Part shown: positions 7,986-16,612 of the stretch, piece after piece
How the letters are laid out: the number at the start of each line of letters is the position of its first letter
Position numbering within the stretch: position 1 is the stretch's first letter
From: an uncultured Clostridia bacterium
Lineage (GTDB): Bacteria; Bacillota; Clostridia; Oscillospirales; Feifaniaceae
DNA: 58,725 nt
Direction of reading: 5' to 3'
Assembly: GCA_944376235.1 (NCBI GenBank)
Contig: CALWCA010000005.1
Coordinates: forward strand, 1-58,725
Translations under genes and position numbers: made by a program
Notes under the pieces: generated by a model
The model's database searches: none
What the model saw: only the letters and a program-made list of their open reading frames with translations
What the model was told of the DNA's origin: nothing

Positions 7986-8647
7986 TGGCGGACGACGAGC
8001 CCGAAATGACCATGGTTTTGGAGGCCCTGCTCAGCAGGGAGCACTACTCGGTGGACGTGGTTCACGACGGACAGGACGCTTTGGACTATGGGCTTGCTGA
8101 AAATTACGACTGCCTGGTGCTTGACATCATGCTGCCAAAGCTCGACGGCATGGAGGTGCTAAAACGGCTGCGCGAGCGCCATGTCTCGACGCCGGTGCTG
8201 CTGCTCACGGCCAAAAGCCAGGTCCAAGACCGCATAGACGGGCTCAACGGCGGTGCCGACGACTACCTTCCCAAGCCCTTTCACAACGGGGAATTTCTTG
8301 CCCGGGTGAGGGCGCTGACCCGCCGGGGCCGGGAGTATTTGCCAAGCATTCTCTCCTGCGGGAATGTCACGCTGGACTGCTCTTTGTTTGAGCTGCGATG
8401 CGGCAGCTGCGCGGTGAGGCTGGGCAGCAAGGAATTTCAAATGCTCGAGCTGCTGATGCGGCAGCAGGGGCGCCCCATCTCCACGGAGCAGCTGATGGAG
8501 CGCATCTGGGGCTATGACAGCGAGGCGGAAATCAACGTTGTCTGGGCCTATATCTCCTATTTAAGGCGAAAGCTGGAGGCGGTGGGCGCCAACGTGCGCA
8601 TTGCGGTTCGAAGGGGACAGGGTTATCTTCTGGAGGACATCGCATGA
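7973..8647 (+). CDS. OmpR-family response regulator
   Basis: 224 aa. Receiver domain with acidic pocket DD at 7-8, phosphoacceptor Asp51 (LVLDIMLPKLDG), Thr of LLLTAKS and Lys of LPKPF; then a winged-helix effector domain ending WAYISYLRRKLEAVG...RRGQGYLLE. The ATG at 7973 is chosen because the receiver fold begins MRILVADDE and GAGAGG precedes it; it lies inside the end of the synthetase gene. The stop overlaps the kinase start (ATGA). Candidate target: the direct repeats before the ABC operon at 6675-6694. Confidence 0.94.
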   Translation: MRILVADDEPEMTMVLEALLSREHYSVDVVHDGQDALDYGLAENYDCLVLDIMLPKLDGMEVLKRLRERHVSTPVLLLTAKSQVQDRIDGLNGGADDYLPKPFHNGEFLARVRALTRRGREYLPSILSCGNVTLDCSLFELRCGSCAVRLGSKEFQMLELLMRQQGRPISTEQLMERIWGYDSEAEINVVWAYISYLRRKLEAVGANVRIAVRRGQGYLLEDIA

Positions 8648-9255
8648 TCGGGGCCCTTCGGCGAAAATTCATTGCAATAGCCATGCTCTCCCTGCTGCTG
8701 ACGCTTGCCGTGCTGTGCACGGCCATCGGCGCGGGCAATCACATTGCCGTGACCAGGCGGGCCGATCGGATCATCTCGCTGCTCTATCAAAACGACGGGG
8801 ACTTTCCTCCCCCGGAGCTGCCCGCCGACCCCACGACGGCCTTTGAGTTTCAGATCACGCGCGAGACGCCCTTTGAGACGCGCTATTTCATCGTCAAGCT
8901 CACCGCAAACCAGGAAATCTACGCGGTGGATGTTGAGCACATTGCGGCGCTGGATCGGCAGACTGTGGTTCAGAGTATCAGCGAAATTTTAAGAGCGGGC
9001 TCCAATTCCGGTTATGCCGACTATTATCGCTTTGGCATTTTTCAAGAGCAGGACAAAAGCAGCACGGTCATTGTTCTTGACTGCTTTCTCCAGCTTCAAT
9101 CCGCCTATAACATGCTTCGCATCACGCTGCTCATGTCGCTCATCTGCTCGATTGTGGTCTTTTTGCTGCTGGCCTTTTTTTTCGAAAAAGGCCATTGCGC
9201 CCTTCGCGGAAAATCTGGAACGGCAGAGACAGTTTATCACGGATGCGTCGCATGA
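8644..9255 (+). CDS. Sensor histidine kinase, N-terminal part (frame interrupted)
   Basis: Begins with ATGA overlap to the response regulator. Membrane helix at about 8-32, an extracytoplasmic sensor domain of about 120 residues, and a second helix at about 155-180. The frame then runs through a T8 tract (9175-9182) and stops at 9255 with 25 residues unrelated to kinases. Removing one T from the tract joins it to the downstream frame, giving LLLAFFSKKAIAPFAENLERQRQF, which is the normal HAMP-less linker into a HisKA domain. So this is the first half of one kinase of about 417 aa (8644-9898). It is either a real frameshift, a slippage site, or a homopolymer sequencing error. Confidence 0.85.
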   Translation: MIGALRRKFIAIAMLSLLLTLAVLCTAIGAGNHIAVTRRADRIISLLYQNDGDFPPPELPADPTTAFEFQITRETPFETRYFIVKLTANQEIYAVDVEHIAALDRQTVVQSISEILRAGSNSGYADYYRFGIFQEQDKSSTVIVLDCFLQLQSAYNMLRITLLMSLICSIVVFLLLAFFFEKGHCALRGKSGTAETVYHGCVA

Positions 9256-9898
9256 GCTCAAGACGCCTTTGGCCATTTTATCTGCGGACGTTGGGCTGCT
9301 GGAGGACTCCTGCGGGCAAAGCCGGTGGCTGGAGAGCGCGCACACCCAGATTGCCCGCATGGATCTGCTGATCAAAAATTTGATGGAGCTGGTGCGCACG
9401 GAGGAGACGGTGGAGGAGACGTCGATCGTCAGCTTTTGTGTCAGCGACATTGCACAGGCCAGCGTGGATGCCTTTGAGCCTCTGGCCAGAGAGTTCGGGA
9501 AAAGGCTTGAGGCCCGCATTGCCCCCGGCATCTCCATGAGAGGAGTGCAGGACAACTTCTTTCGCCTCTTTTCCATCCTGCTGGACAATGCAATCAAATA
9601 CTGCGATTTGGAAGGGGTGATTTTCTTTTGCCTTGACCAAAAGGGGAAAAATGTCTGCCTTTCGGTTTCCAACCCCTGCGTCGATGTGGATGCATCGCAG
9701 CTTTCCCGCTATTTTGACCGTTTTTATCGGGCGGACTCCTCCAGGGCACGCAGCACGGGAGGGTACGGGATCGGCCTCTCTACCGCAAAGGCCATTGTCA
9801 CCCGGCACAGGGGGCGTATTTCAAGCCGCTATGCACAAGGCGTCATCACGTTTTATGTAACGATCCCGCAGGTTTTGAAAAAAGAAAGACGGCGCTGA
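9014..9898 (+). CDS. Sensor histidine kinase, C-terminal catalytic part (frame interrupted)
   Basis: Only the portion after about 9182 is meaningful coding sequence; the ATG at 9014 is merely the first in this frame and has no ribosome site. HisKA motif FITDASHELKTPLAIL with the phosphorylated His, N-box ILLDNAIKYC, F-box YFDRFYRADSSR and G2-box GYGIGLSTAKAIV are all intact, so both halves are under selection as one protein. Partner of the OmpR-type regulator immediately upstream. After the stop (9898) no clear plus-strand terminator is visible. Confidence 0.85.
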   Translation: MPTIIALAFFKSRTKAARSLFLTAFSSFNPPITCFASRCSCRSSARLWSFCCWPFFSKKAIAPFAENLERQRQFITDASHELKTPLAILSADVGLLEDSCGQSRWLESAHTQIARMDLLIKNLMELVRTEETVEETSIVSFCVSDIAQASVDAFEPLAREFGKRLEARIAPGISMRGVQDNFFRLFSILLDNAIKYCDLEGVIFFCLDQKGKNVCLSVSNPCVDVDASQLSRYFDRFYRADSSRARSTGGYGIGLSTAKAIVTRHRGRISSRYAQGVITFYVTIPQVLKKERRR

Positions 9899-10260
9899 CA
9901 AAAGGGGGAGTATTCATCGCCCTGGGGGAAACCGTGCCGGGTATTGTTAGGAGGAAGGGCCTGCGTGCGCCCGAGGGCAGCACACCCTTTTTGAAAAAGC
10001 CTGCAAAGGGAGAGATGCTGCAAAAAGAGGGGCGGCGGAGAATGCTCCCCGCCGCCCTGATGAAGTCTTGCGGCCAAAAAGAAAGAGCAGGAGAGGCCGC
10101 AGCGTCGCGCGAAAGGCCAAAAGGGCGCGGGCATAGGGCCCCTGTATTGGTGGCCGGGAGATTTGTCCCCTGCTGTCATAAAATCACGGGGTCTTGTTCT
10201 TGCATGTACCGGAAAACGCCAAAAGCTGCGCTCTCTTTTGGGAGGGGAGAAGGCTTTGGA
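9899..10260. other. Intergenic stretch between kinase and Na/Pi transporter
   Basis: About 360 nt without a supported gene. It contains a GC-rich inverted repeat (10029-10040 with 10045-10057, one bulge) followed on the minus strand by TCTTTTTG, which might serve as a second weak terminator. Short open frames here have no ribosome site. Confidence 0.4.
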
Positions 10261-10310
10261 TTTTAAAAAAAATTCCCCCTGCAGGAAGGGGAAAGAGGCC
10301 CTGCAGGGGG
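10261..10310 (-). terminator. Terminator of the Na/Pi cotransporter gene
   Basis: Perfect 11-bp stem (10275-10285 with 10300-10310), 14-nt loop, and on the minus strand a run of eight T after the stem. Confidence 0.85.
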
Positions 10311-10364
10311 AAACATCGGGACATACCGGGCGGCGCAGATGGAAGCAGATGTTTTGGAGCGAAC

Positions 10365-12110
10365 CTACACCGCATATTGGTTCAGATAGGCATGATAGAG
10401 CTCGGTAAAGTTGGGATTGTCCTTGCTTTTGACCTTGTCAATGTACTCATGGGTATCAAAGCTGTCAAGCGTTGCGCCGATGGTGGCGGCGGCAATGTTG
10501 GAGCAGTGGTCAAATACCCGCGCGTAGTTTGCCAGCAGATCGGAGTAGATGAACCCTTTTTCGATGGTACACTCCCCTCGCTGCAGCCGATCCACATGGC
10601 GCGTTCTGACTTGTGAGATGATGACAGACATAGCTTGGGACAGAGGCTCCACCCTGGAGGCCATCTCCACATTTTCCTTGGCAAAGGAGACGATGGTGAG
10701 CTCCAGAATTTCGGAGAGGGCTTTTGTCAGGACCTCGATTTCGTGCTGGGCCTCAGCAGAAAACTGCAGCTTTTTGTCAAACAGCTCTCGGGCTGTTTTT
10801 GTCAGATTGACGGCATGATCTCCAAGGCGCTCAAAATCTCCGATGGTGAGAAAAATTTTTGAGACCTGACGGCTGTCGGCATCCGAAAGCTCTTTTCCCG
10901 AAAGCTTGAGAAGATAAGTGCCAAGCTGGTCTTCAAACCAGTCGAGCGTGGATTCGTTTTCCAGAATTTGATCGGCTGTTTTGTGGTCAAAGGTGTCAAA
11001 CAGCGACACGGCCTGCTGAACGCTGGTGCGGGCAAGGTTGGCCATGCGAACCGTCATGGAACGGCTCTCATTGACGGCAATGGACGGGGTGCGCAGCAGC
11101 AGCTCGTCGAGAAAGGTAGGGCGGTCGTCCTTGTGGCCTTCTTTGACAACCATGTTGGCCAGCTTTTCAAGCTGTTTGGGGAAGGGGAGCAGCACGGCAG
11201 TTGTAACAATGTTGAAAATACTGTGTACGGCGGCGATGCCCACCCCATCGATGGGATTGTCTATAAAAGGCAGGGGGAAAAGGGCATTGACTCCGTAGAA
11301 AACACTCAGGCACAAAATGGTGCCGATAATATTGAAGGAAATGTGCACAACGGCGACGCGCTTGGCATTTTTGTTGACGCCGATGCTCGAAAGCAGCGCC
11401 GTTACGCAGGTGCCGATATTTTGCCCCATGATGATGGGAATGGCCATGCCGTAGGAAATTCCGCCCGTTAAGGACAGCGCCTGCAAAATGCCGACGGAAG
11501 CGGCAGAGCTTTGAATGATTCCGGTAAATACGGTGCCGACCAGCACGCCCACAAGGGGATTTTTGAACACGACCAGCAAATTGGCAAACTCGGGGACGTC
11601 AGCCAGAGGGCTGACGGCGCTGCTCATGAGGTTCATTCCGAACATGAGGACCGAAAACCCGACCAAAATCCCTCCCACATCTTTTCTGCGGGTGCTTTTG
11701 GAGGCCATGATCATGGTCACGCCTACCATGGCGAAAATGGGAGAGAAATTTTCCGGCTTGAGCAGCCTGAGCCAAAAGACGTCGCTTTGAATGCCGGAAA
11801 GGGAGAGGATCCAGGCAGTGAGGGTTGTGCCGATGTTGGAGCCCATGATGACGCCCACCGTCTGCCCGAGCTGCATGATGCCTGAGTTGACAAGGCCGAC
11901 AAGCATAACAGTCATAGCGGAGGAAGATTGGATGGCAATGGTAATCCCGGCTCCCAGCAGGAGGCTTTTGAAGGGGTTGGAGGTCATTTTTCGAAGCGTT
12001 TTCTCCAGCTTTCCTCCTGCCAGCTTTTCAAGCCCCGAAGACATGACGTGCATGCCATAGAGAAAAAAGGCAAGCCCGCCAATGAGGGTGATAAGCGAAA
12101 ACAAGTCCAT
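10365..12110 (-). CDS. Na/Pi cotransporter family protein with PhoU-like domain
   Basis: 581 aa from the ATG at 12110 (MDLFSLITLIGGLAFFLYG); an in-frame longer version adds 31 residues without a membrane-protein start. The membrane half has the inverted-repeat signature of the family: QSSSA at 61-65 and QSSAA at 200-204. Residues from about 350 onward form a helical PhoU-like cytoplasmic domain. The family (YjbB/NptA type) moves phosphate with sodium; in bacteria the direction may be export. Monocistronic, with its own terminator. An AT-rich region precedes it but I could not pin down a -35/-10 pair with proper spacing. Confidence 0.9.
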   Translation of the reverse strand: MDLFSLITLIGGLAFFLYGMHVMSSGLEKLAGGKLEKTLRKMTSNPFKSLLLGAGITIAIQSSSAMTVMLVGLVNSGIMQLGQTVGVIMGSNIGTTLTAWILSLSGIQSDVFWLRLLKPENFSPIFAMVGVTMIMASKSTRRKDVGGILVGFSVLMFGMNLMSSAVSPLADVPEFANLLVVFKNPLVGVLVGTVFTGIIQSSAASVGILQALSLTGGISYGMAIPIIMGQNIGTCVTALLSSIGVNKNAKRVAVVHISFNIIGTILCLSVFYGVNALFPLPFIDNPIDGVGIAAVHSIFNIVTTAVLLPFPKQLEKLANMVVKEGHKDDRPTFLDELLLRTPSIAVNESRSMTVRMANLARTSVQQAVSLFDTFDHKTADQILENESTLDWFEDQLGTYLLKLSGKELSDADSRQVSKIFLTIGDFERLGDHAVNLTKTARELFDKKLQFSAEAQHEIEVLTKALSEILELTIVSFAKENVEMASRVEPLSQAMSVIISQVRTRHVDRLQRGECTIEKGFIYSDLLANYARVFDHCSNIAAATIGATLDSFDTHEYIDKVKSKDNPNFTELYHAYLNQYAV

Positions 12111-12379
12111 GTTGTCTTTTTCGATTCCTTTCCGTCGGCCGTATTTGCAAAAATACCAGGGCCGCCGACATAAAAACAGCCTCGCGGCGATAAAATTCCG
12201 CAAACTATACCATTCTACAGTAAAATATTATCACACCATACCGGCGGGTTCAACAGTCAATTTTGGAAAGTTGACGTCAAAAAAAGGATAGAAATTCACA
12301 TATTCTACAAAAAAGAATAAAAGGCAGCAGCAGACTTACATTTTTTTGATTTTGCCAAAATGAAGTTTTCGGATACGGC

Positions 12380-12407
12380 TTGCATCTGCGGCAGAGTATG
12401 CTATAAT
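12380..12407 (+). promoter_or_regulatory. Promoter of ktrB-ktrA
   Basis: TTGCAT (12380-12385), 16-nt spacer, TATAAT (12402-12407) preceded by TGC, an extended -10. Leader of about 85 nt to the ktrB start. The leader is too short for a ydaO-type c-di-AMP riboswitch. Confidence 0.7.
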
Positions 12408-12497
12408 AGCCATGACCCGGATGCATGCAGGATTTTGCAGGGATTTTCAAGCAGGGCGGTGGGCTCAAATAGCCGGCTGGAAAGGAATTGCCTTAAG

Positions 12498-13841
12498 ATG
12501 TGGAGCAACAAAAAACCAAAGCTGAGTGCGGCACAGACATTGGCACTGGGGTTTGCGCTCATTATTGTAACGGGCGCGCTTTTGCTCACACTGCCGATTT
12601 CAAGCAAAAACGGACAGCCCATCGGATTTCTTGACGCCCTGTTTACGGCAACGTCCGCGACCTGCGTAACGGGCCTTGTGGTGTTTGACACCTATTTGCA
12701 GTTTACGCTGTTTGGACAGATTGTCATTTTAACGCTGATTCAGATTGGCGGACTGGGTTTTATGACCTTTGCGATTTTGTTTTCCATGGTGCTCAGAAAG
12801 CGCATCGGGTTGCGGGAGCGGGCGTTTTTGATGGAGGCCGTCAGTGCCGACAGATTGTCGGGGGTGGTTCGGCTGGCCCGGCGTGTCTTGCTTGGAACGC
12901 TGGTAGTGGAAGGAACAGGGGCAGTGCTGCTCTCTCTTCGCTTTTGCCCGATGCTTGGATTTGGGCGGGGAATTTGGTATGGAATTTTTCATGCCGTATC
13001 GGCCTTTTGCAATGCGGGGTTTGATTTGTTTGGCTATCAGGCGCCTTACCAGTCCCTGGTCGGGTTTGAGAGCGACCCTTTGGTGCTGCTGACCATTGCA
13101 GGGCTCATTATTGTGGGCGGCATCGGCTTTGTGGTATGGGAGGATGTGGCGGTACACCGCTTGGATCTTCGCCGGTACACCCTTCACACCAAGGTCGTCC
13201 TTTTCACCACGGCGTTTTTGCTCGCCGGATCGACGGCGCTCTTTTACATCCTTGAGGCCGAAGCCTCCTTTGCCGGAATGAGTGTGCCCCAGCGCCTTCT
13301 GGCAGCTTTTTTTCAGGCGGTGACGCCGCGCACGGCCGGCTTTAACGCCGTGGATCTCACGCAGCTCAGCGAGAGCGGGGCGCTGCTGACCATGCTGCTC
13401 ATGCTGGTGGGCGCCAGCCCGGGCTCCACCGGAGGCGGCATGAAGCTCACCACGGTTGCCGTTATGGTAATGGCGGTGAGCGCTCACCTGCGGCGCAGAA
13501 GCGACGTGGATTTGTTTTCCCGCCGCGTTGAGCCCGAAACGGTGCGCAAGGCCTTTTGCAATGCGCTGTTTTATGTGGGGCTCATGCTTGCGGCAAGCTT
13601 TGTGATTTTGGCAGTGCAGAGCGAGCTGCTGATGAAAGACGTCTTTTTTGAGTGCATTTCGGCCATTGGCACGGTGGGCTTGTCAACCGGGATTACGCGG
13701 GACCTGGTACCCTTGTCGAAAGTCCTAGTGCTGCTGCTCATGTATGCCGGACGAGTGGGCAGTGTAACGGTGTTTATTGCCGTTTCACGCAAGAAAACGG
13801 GGAAATTGCGCAACCCTGTGGAACATGTCATCATTGGATAA
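12498..13841 (+). CDS. ktrB: Potassium uptake channel subunit KtrB
   Basis: 447 aa. The ATG at 12498 has AAAGGA 11 nt upstream; 46 further residues could be read before it but they are not hydrophobic and overlap the promoter. The protein carries four M1-P-M2 repeats typical for the Trk/Ktr/HKT superfamily, with pore-loop segments TATSATCVTGLVV, HAVSAFCNAGFDLF, QAVTPRTAGFNAVD and SAIGTVGLSTGITRD, each with the selectivity-filter Gly. Works as a membrane dimer gated by a cytosolic KtrA ring; the ktrA gene follows 36 nt later in the same operon. Confidence 0.94.
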   Translation: MWSNKKPKLSAAQTLALGFALIIVTGALLLTLPISSKNGQPIGFLDALFTATSATCVTGLVVFDTYLQFTLFGQIVILTLIQIGGLGFMTFAILFSMVLRKRIGLRERAFLMEAVSADRLSGVVRLARRVLLGTLVVEGTGAVLLSLRFCPMLGFGRGIWYGIFHAVSAFCNAGFDLFGYQAPYQSLVGFESDPLVLLTIAGLIIVGGIGFVVWEDVAVHRLDLRRYTLHTKVVLFTTAFLLAGSTALFYILEAEASFAGMSVPQRLLAAFFQAVTPRTAGFNAVDLTQLSESGALLTMLLMLVGASPGSTGGGMKLTTVAVMVMAVSAHLRRRSDVDLFSRRVEPETVRKAFCNALFYVGLMLAASFVILAVQSELLMKDVFFECISAIGTVGLSTGITRDLVPLSKVLVLLLMYAGRVGSVTVFIAVSRKKTGKLRNPVEHVIIG

Positions 13842-13877
13842 GAGCCGTGCGGCAAAAGGGAAAAGGAGGAGAATGCT

Positions 13878-14552
13878 GTGAGATCGATGCTGGTAATTGG
13901 TCTGGGGCGCTTTGGGGGACATCTTGCCAGGAAGCTGTCCGACCTTGGCAACGAGGTCATGGTTGTGGATATGGACGAGGACGCCGTGGAAAAGCTGGCG
14001 CCCTATGTGACGTGGGCGCAGGTGGGAGACTGCATGGATGTCGATACGCTGCGCTCCCTGGGCGTGAGCAATTTTGACATTTGCTTTGTTTGCATCAGCA
14101 ACAATTTTCAGTCGTCGCTGGAAATCACTTCGCTGCTCAAGGATTTGGGCGCCCCCTGTGTGATTTCCAAGACCGACCGCGACATCCACGCAAAATTCCT
14201 GAAAAAAATCGGGGCGGACGATGTTGTTTACCCCGAGCGCGATATGGCACAGCGCACGGCAGTGAGATATAGCGCCCACAATGCCTATGACTACATTGAG
14301 CTGACAAGCGAGTACGCCATTTTTGAACTGCGCGTGCCTGCCGCCTGGGTGGGGAAAACCATTCGGGAGGTTGATGTGCGTGCGCACCACAATATCAACA
14401 TTATTGGTTACAAAGAGGGGGAGCGTATTGTTCCCATTACCGACCCAGCCCATGTCTTCACCGAGCGGGAGCATCTGCTCGTGGCAGGGGCCAAGAAGGA
14501 TCTGCTGCCTCTGATGGATGACGATGATGGCTGGCGGCATCCGGCACAATAG
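13878..14552 (+). CDS. ktrA: Potassium uptake regulatory subunit KtrA
   Basis: 224 aa from a GTG with AGGAGG 10 nt upstream. One RCK_N domain with the Rossmann motif GLGRFGGH (8-15) and acidic Asp31 after the second strand, then an RCK_C domain from about residue 135. A single RCK pair is the KtrA format, as opposed to the doubled TrkA. The RCK_N domain binds ATP/ADP or NAD(H) and RCK_C binds c-di-AMP in other Firmicutes; whether that holds here is inference. Confidence 0.94.
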   Translation: MRSMLVIGLGRFGGHLARKLSDLGNEVMVVDMDEDAVEKLAPYVTWAQVGDCMDVDTLRSLGVSNFDICFVCISNNFQSSLEITSLLKDLGAPCVISKTDRDIHAKFLKKIGADDVVYPERDMAQRTAVRYSAHNAYDYIELTSEYAIFELRVPAAWVGKTIREVDVRAHHNINIIGYKEGERIVPITDPAHVFTEREHLLVAGAKKDLLPLMDDDDGWRHPAQ

Positions 14553-14593
14553 GCATACGGATTCAAAATGCGCAAGGGGGCTGCCCGTGGGCA

Positions 14594-14645
14594 GGGAAGA
14601 AGAGGCCGACCGAATGAGGTGCCCTCTTCTTCCCCTTTTTGCTTT
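14594..14645 (+). terminator. Terminator of ktrBA
   Basis: 12-bp perfect stem (14594-14605 with 14623-14634), 17-nt loop, followed by CTTTTTGCTTTT. Confidence 0.85.
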
Positions 14646-15040
14646 TGGTGTTGCAAGGGAAGGGGATGGATGAGCAAGAAATCTAGAGTTGCATTTTATA
14701 ATTTGTTATAGATAATGATATGAACTTGAAACACGCCCCGCTCCCTTTTGCCAATGGGCATTCATGAAAAATGGATCACATGTCGATGGTACACGCCAAG
14801 ACTTATCCTGCAGGGAGGTTTTTCCAAAAGACGAAGGAGCGCTGCGCCGATTGGTGGCCCCAAAACGCCATCCAAGGCCACTGCTTTGAAGCGGAGAAGC
14901 AACGGCAGCATCGGAGTTGGAGGAGCGCATGGACGACAAGCCCTTTTTAGAAGGAGATGCCCTCGGAGAAGAGAGGCGATTTTGGTCACATTGTGCAAAG
15001 AGCGGGGCGCTTCTTTGCTCTTTTTTTCTGGAAATTTGTC
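14646..15040. other. Gene-free stretch before the uracil permease
   Basis: About 395 nt with only short frames lacking ribosome sites. No aptamer that I recognise; the permease promoter is at the right edge, so this DNA is not part of that transcript. Confidence 0.4.
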
Positions 15041-15069
15041 TTGCACGCCCTATTTTGCTGTGGTATGAT
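15041..15069 (+). promoter_or_regulatory. Promoter of the uracil permease gene
   Basis: TTGCAC (15041-15046), 17-nt spacer, TATGAT (15064-15069). The leader is only about 25 nt, which leaves no room for a PyrR-binding attenuator or purine riboswitch. Confidence 0.75.
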
Positions 15070-15099
15070 ATCGGGAGACGTGAAGGGAGGAATGGATTG

Positions 15100-16362
15100 G
15101 TGGAAAAAAGAATTATCGGAATTGAAGAAAAGGTCCCGCTTGGACAGGGTATCGCATTGTCGCTTCAACACGTTTTTGCCATGTTTGGAGCTTCGGTGCT
15201 GGTACCCATTATTTTTGGGGTGAATCCCGGAATCGTGCTGCTCATGAACGGCGTGGGCACACTGCTCTTTATCTTTTTGACCAAAGGCAGATCGCCGGCC
15301 TACCTGGGCTCCAGCTTTGCCTTTCTTGCGCCGGCGCAGGTCATCATCTCCTCCATGGGATATGAATATGCGCAGGGCGGCTTTGTGGTGGTCGGCCTGG
15401 CGGGCTGTGCCTTGGCGCTGCTGATTGCCAAGGTGGGAACCGACTGGATCGACATTGTGCTGCCTCCTGCGGCCATGGGCCCCGTTGTGGCGCTCATCGG
15501 CCTGGAGCTTGCCGCCAACACCGTGGCAGGCGGAACCACGGGAGCGAACCTCATGAGTGAAACCACGGCCGTGGGCGATTGGGTGGTTTTTCTCGTCACC
15601 ATCGGCGTGGCGGTTTTGGGTTCGGTGCTCTTCCGGGGGTTCCTGTCGGTCATCCCCCTGCTGGTTGCCATGCTGTGCGGCTATGGCACGGCCTGCCTCT
15701 TTGGACAGGTCTCCTTTGAGGCTGTGGCTTCGGCAAAGCTCTTCCAGATGCCGACCTTTCAGCTGCCCAAATTCGATATGCAGGCCATCCTCATCATGCT
15801 CCCGGTGCTGCTGGTCATCACCAGCGAGCACATTGGGCATCAGCTTGTCACCGGAAAAATTGTGGGCAGGGACCTCATCAAGGACCCCGGCCTGCACCGC
15901 TCCATGCTGGGGGACGACCTCTCCACGGCCCTGTCCGGCATGATCGGCGCCGTACCCACCACGACCTATGGGGAAAACATTGGCGTCATGGCCATCACGG
16001 GGGTCTACAGCGTCTACGTCATTGCAGGCGCAGCCGTGATTTCCATGCTGATGGCCTTTATCGGCCCTCTCTCAGCCCTCATTCAGACCATTCCCGGCAA
16101 TGTGATTGGAGGGATTTCCTTCCTGCTCTATGGAATGATCGGGACCTCGGGAATCCGTCTGATTGTGGATGCCCGGGTGGACTACGGCAAGTCGCGCAAC
16201 CTGATTTTGACCTCGGTGGTCTTTGTGGCGGGGCTTTCCAAGCTGGCCATTGGCGTAGGCGGCCTTCAGATTTCGGGCATGACACTGGCCTGTGTGGTTG
16301 GAATGGTGCTCAGCCTGATCTTCTATGTGTGTGATAAGATGGGGATTATGGAAGACAAATAG
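15100..16362 (+). CDS. uraA: Uracil permease (NCS2 family)
   Basis: 420 aa. The start is GTG 15100 with GGGAGG 9 nt upstream; longer reading frames run through the promoter. About 14 membrane segments. Motifs follow E. coli UraA closely: SEHIGHQLVTGKIVGRDL, PGLHRSMLGDDLST, TTYGENIGVMAITGVYS and GTSGIRLIVDARVDY, with the substrate-binding Glu residues in SEH and GEN. It imports uracil by proton symport. Monocistronic, ending at a strong terminator. Xanthine/uric acid specificity is less likely because of the TTYGENIGV signature. Confidence 0.92.
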   Translation: MEKRIIGIEEKVPLGQGIALSLQHVFAMFGASVLVPIIFGVNPGIVLLMNGVGTLLFIFLTKGRSPAYLGSSFAFLAPAQVIISSMGYEYAQGGFVVVGLAGCALALLIAKVGTDWIDIVLPPAAMGPVVALIGLELAANTVAGGTTGANLMSETTAVGDWVVFLVTIGVAVLGSVLFRGFLSVIPLLVAMLCGYGTACLFGQVSFEAVASAKLFQMPTFQLPKFDMQAILIMLPVLLVITSEHIGHQLVTGKIVGRDLIKDPGLHRSMLGDDLSTALSGMIGAVPTTTYGENIGVMAITGVYSVYVIAGAAVISMLMAFIGPLSALIQTIPGNVIGGISFLLYGMIGTSGIRLIVDARVDYGKSRNLILTSVVFVAGLSKLAIGVGGLQISGMTLACVVGMVLSLIFYVCDKMGIMEDK

Positions 16363-16428
16363 GCTCTTGAAATACGGCGGTTTGCTCATGTTGAAAAAGG
16401 CGCCTTGTAAAAAATACAGCAGAGTTAA

Positions 16429-16470
16429 AACAGACGGGACGGAGAAGTTCTCCGTCCCGTCTGTTTTTTT
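16429..16470 (+). terminator. Terminator after the uracil permease, probably bidirectional
   Basis: Near-perfect stem (16429-16446 with 16448-16465, innermost bases forming the loop) followed by TTTTTTT. On the minus strand the stem is followed by TTTTAAC, so it could also stop transcripts from the reductase gene that converges here. Confidence 0.9.
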
Positions 16471-16612
16471 GGAAAAGGAAGGCAGGGCTTTTGCAAGGGC
16501 TCTGCCGAGGGGAAACGGCTGAAAGGCGCAGGCGCGGGGCTTTTTGCGCTCCGTCACATCGTTTCGATTTAAAAAGGCGCTGCTCTTTGAAATGTGAAAA
16601 AGGGTTTTGGCG

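Noticed and set aside
10029-10057. Terminator of the histidine kinase gene on the plus strand
   Set aside because: The GC stem is good but is not followed by T residues on the plus strand; the T-tract is on the minus side.
12268-12277. TTGACGTCAA palindrome as an operator
   Set aside because: Only 10 bp, not placed at a recognised promoter element, and expected by chance at this scale.
12408-12497. c-di-AMP (ydaO) riboswitch before ktrB
   Set aside because: The leader is under 100 nt and lacks the expected conserved stretches.
14646-15099. Purine riboswitch or PyrR attenuator before the uracil permease
   Set aside because: The promoter lies at 15041-15069 and the leader is only about 25 nt; no aptamer fits.
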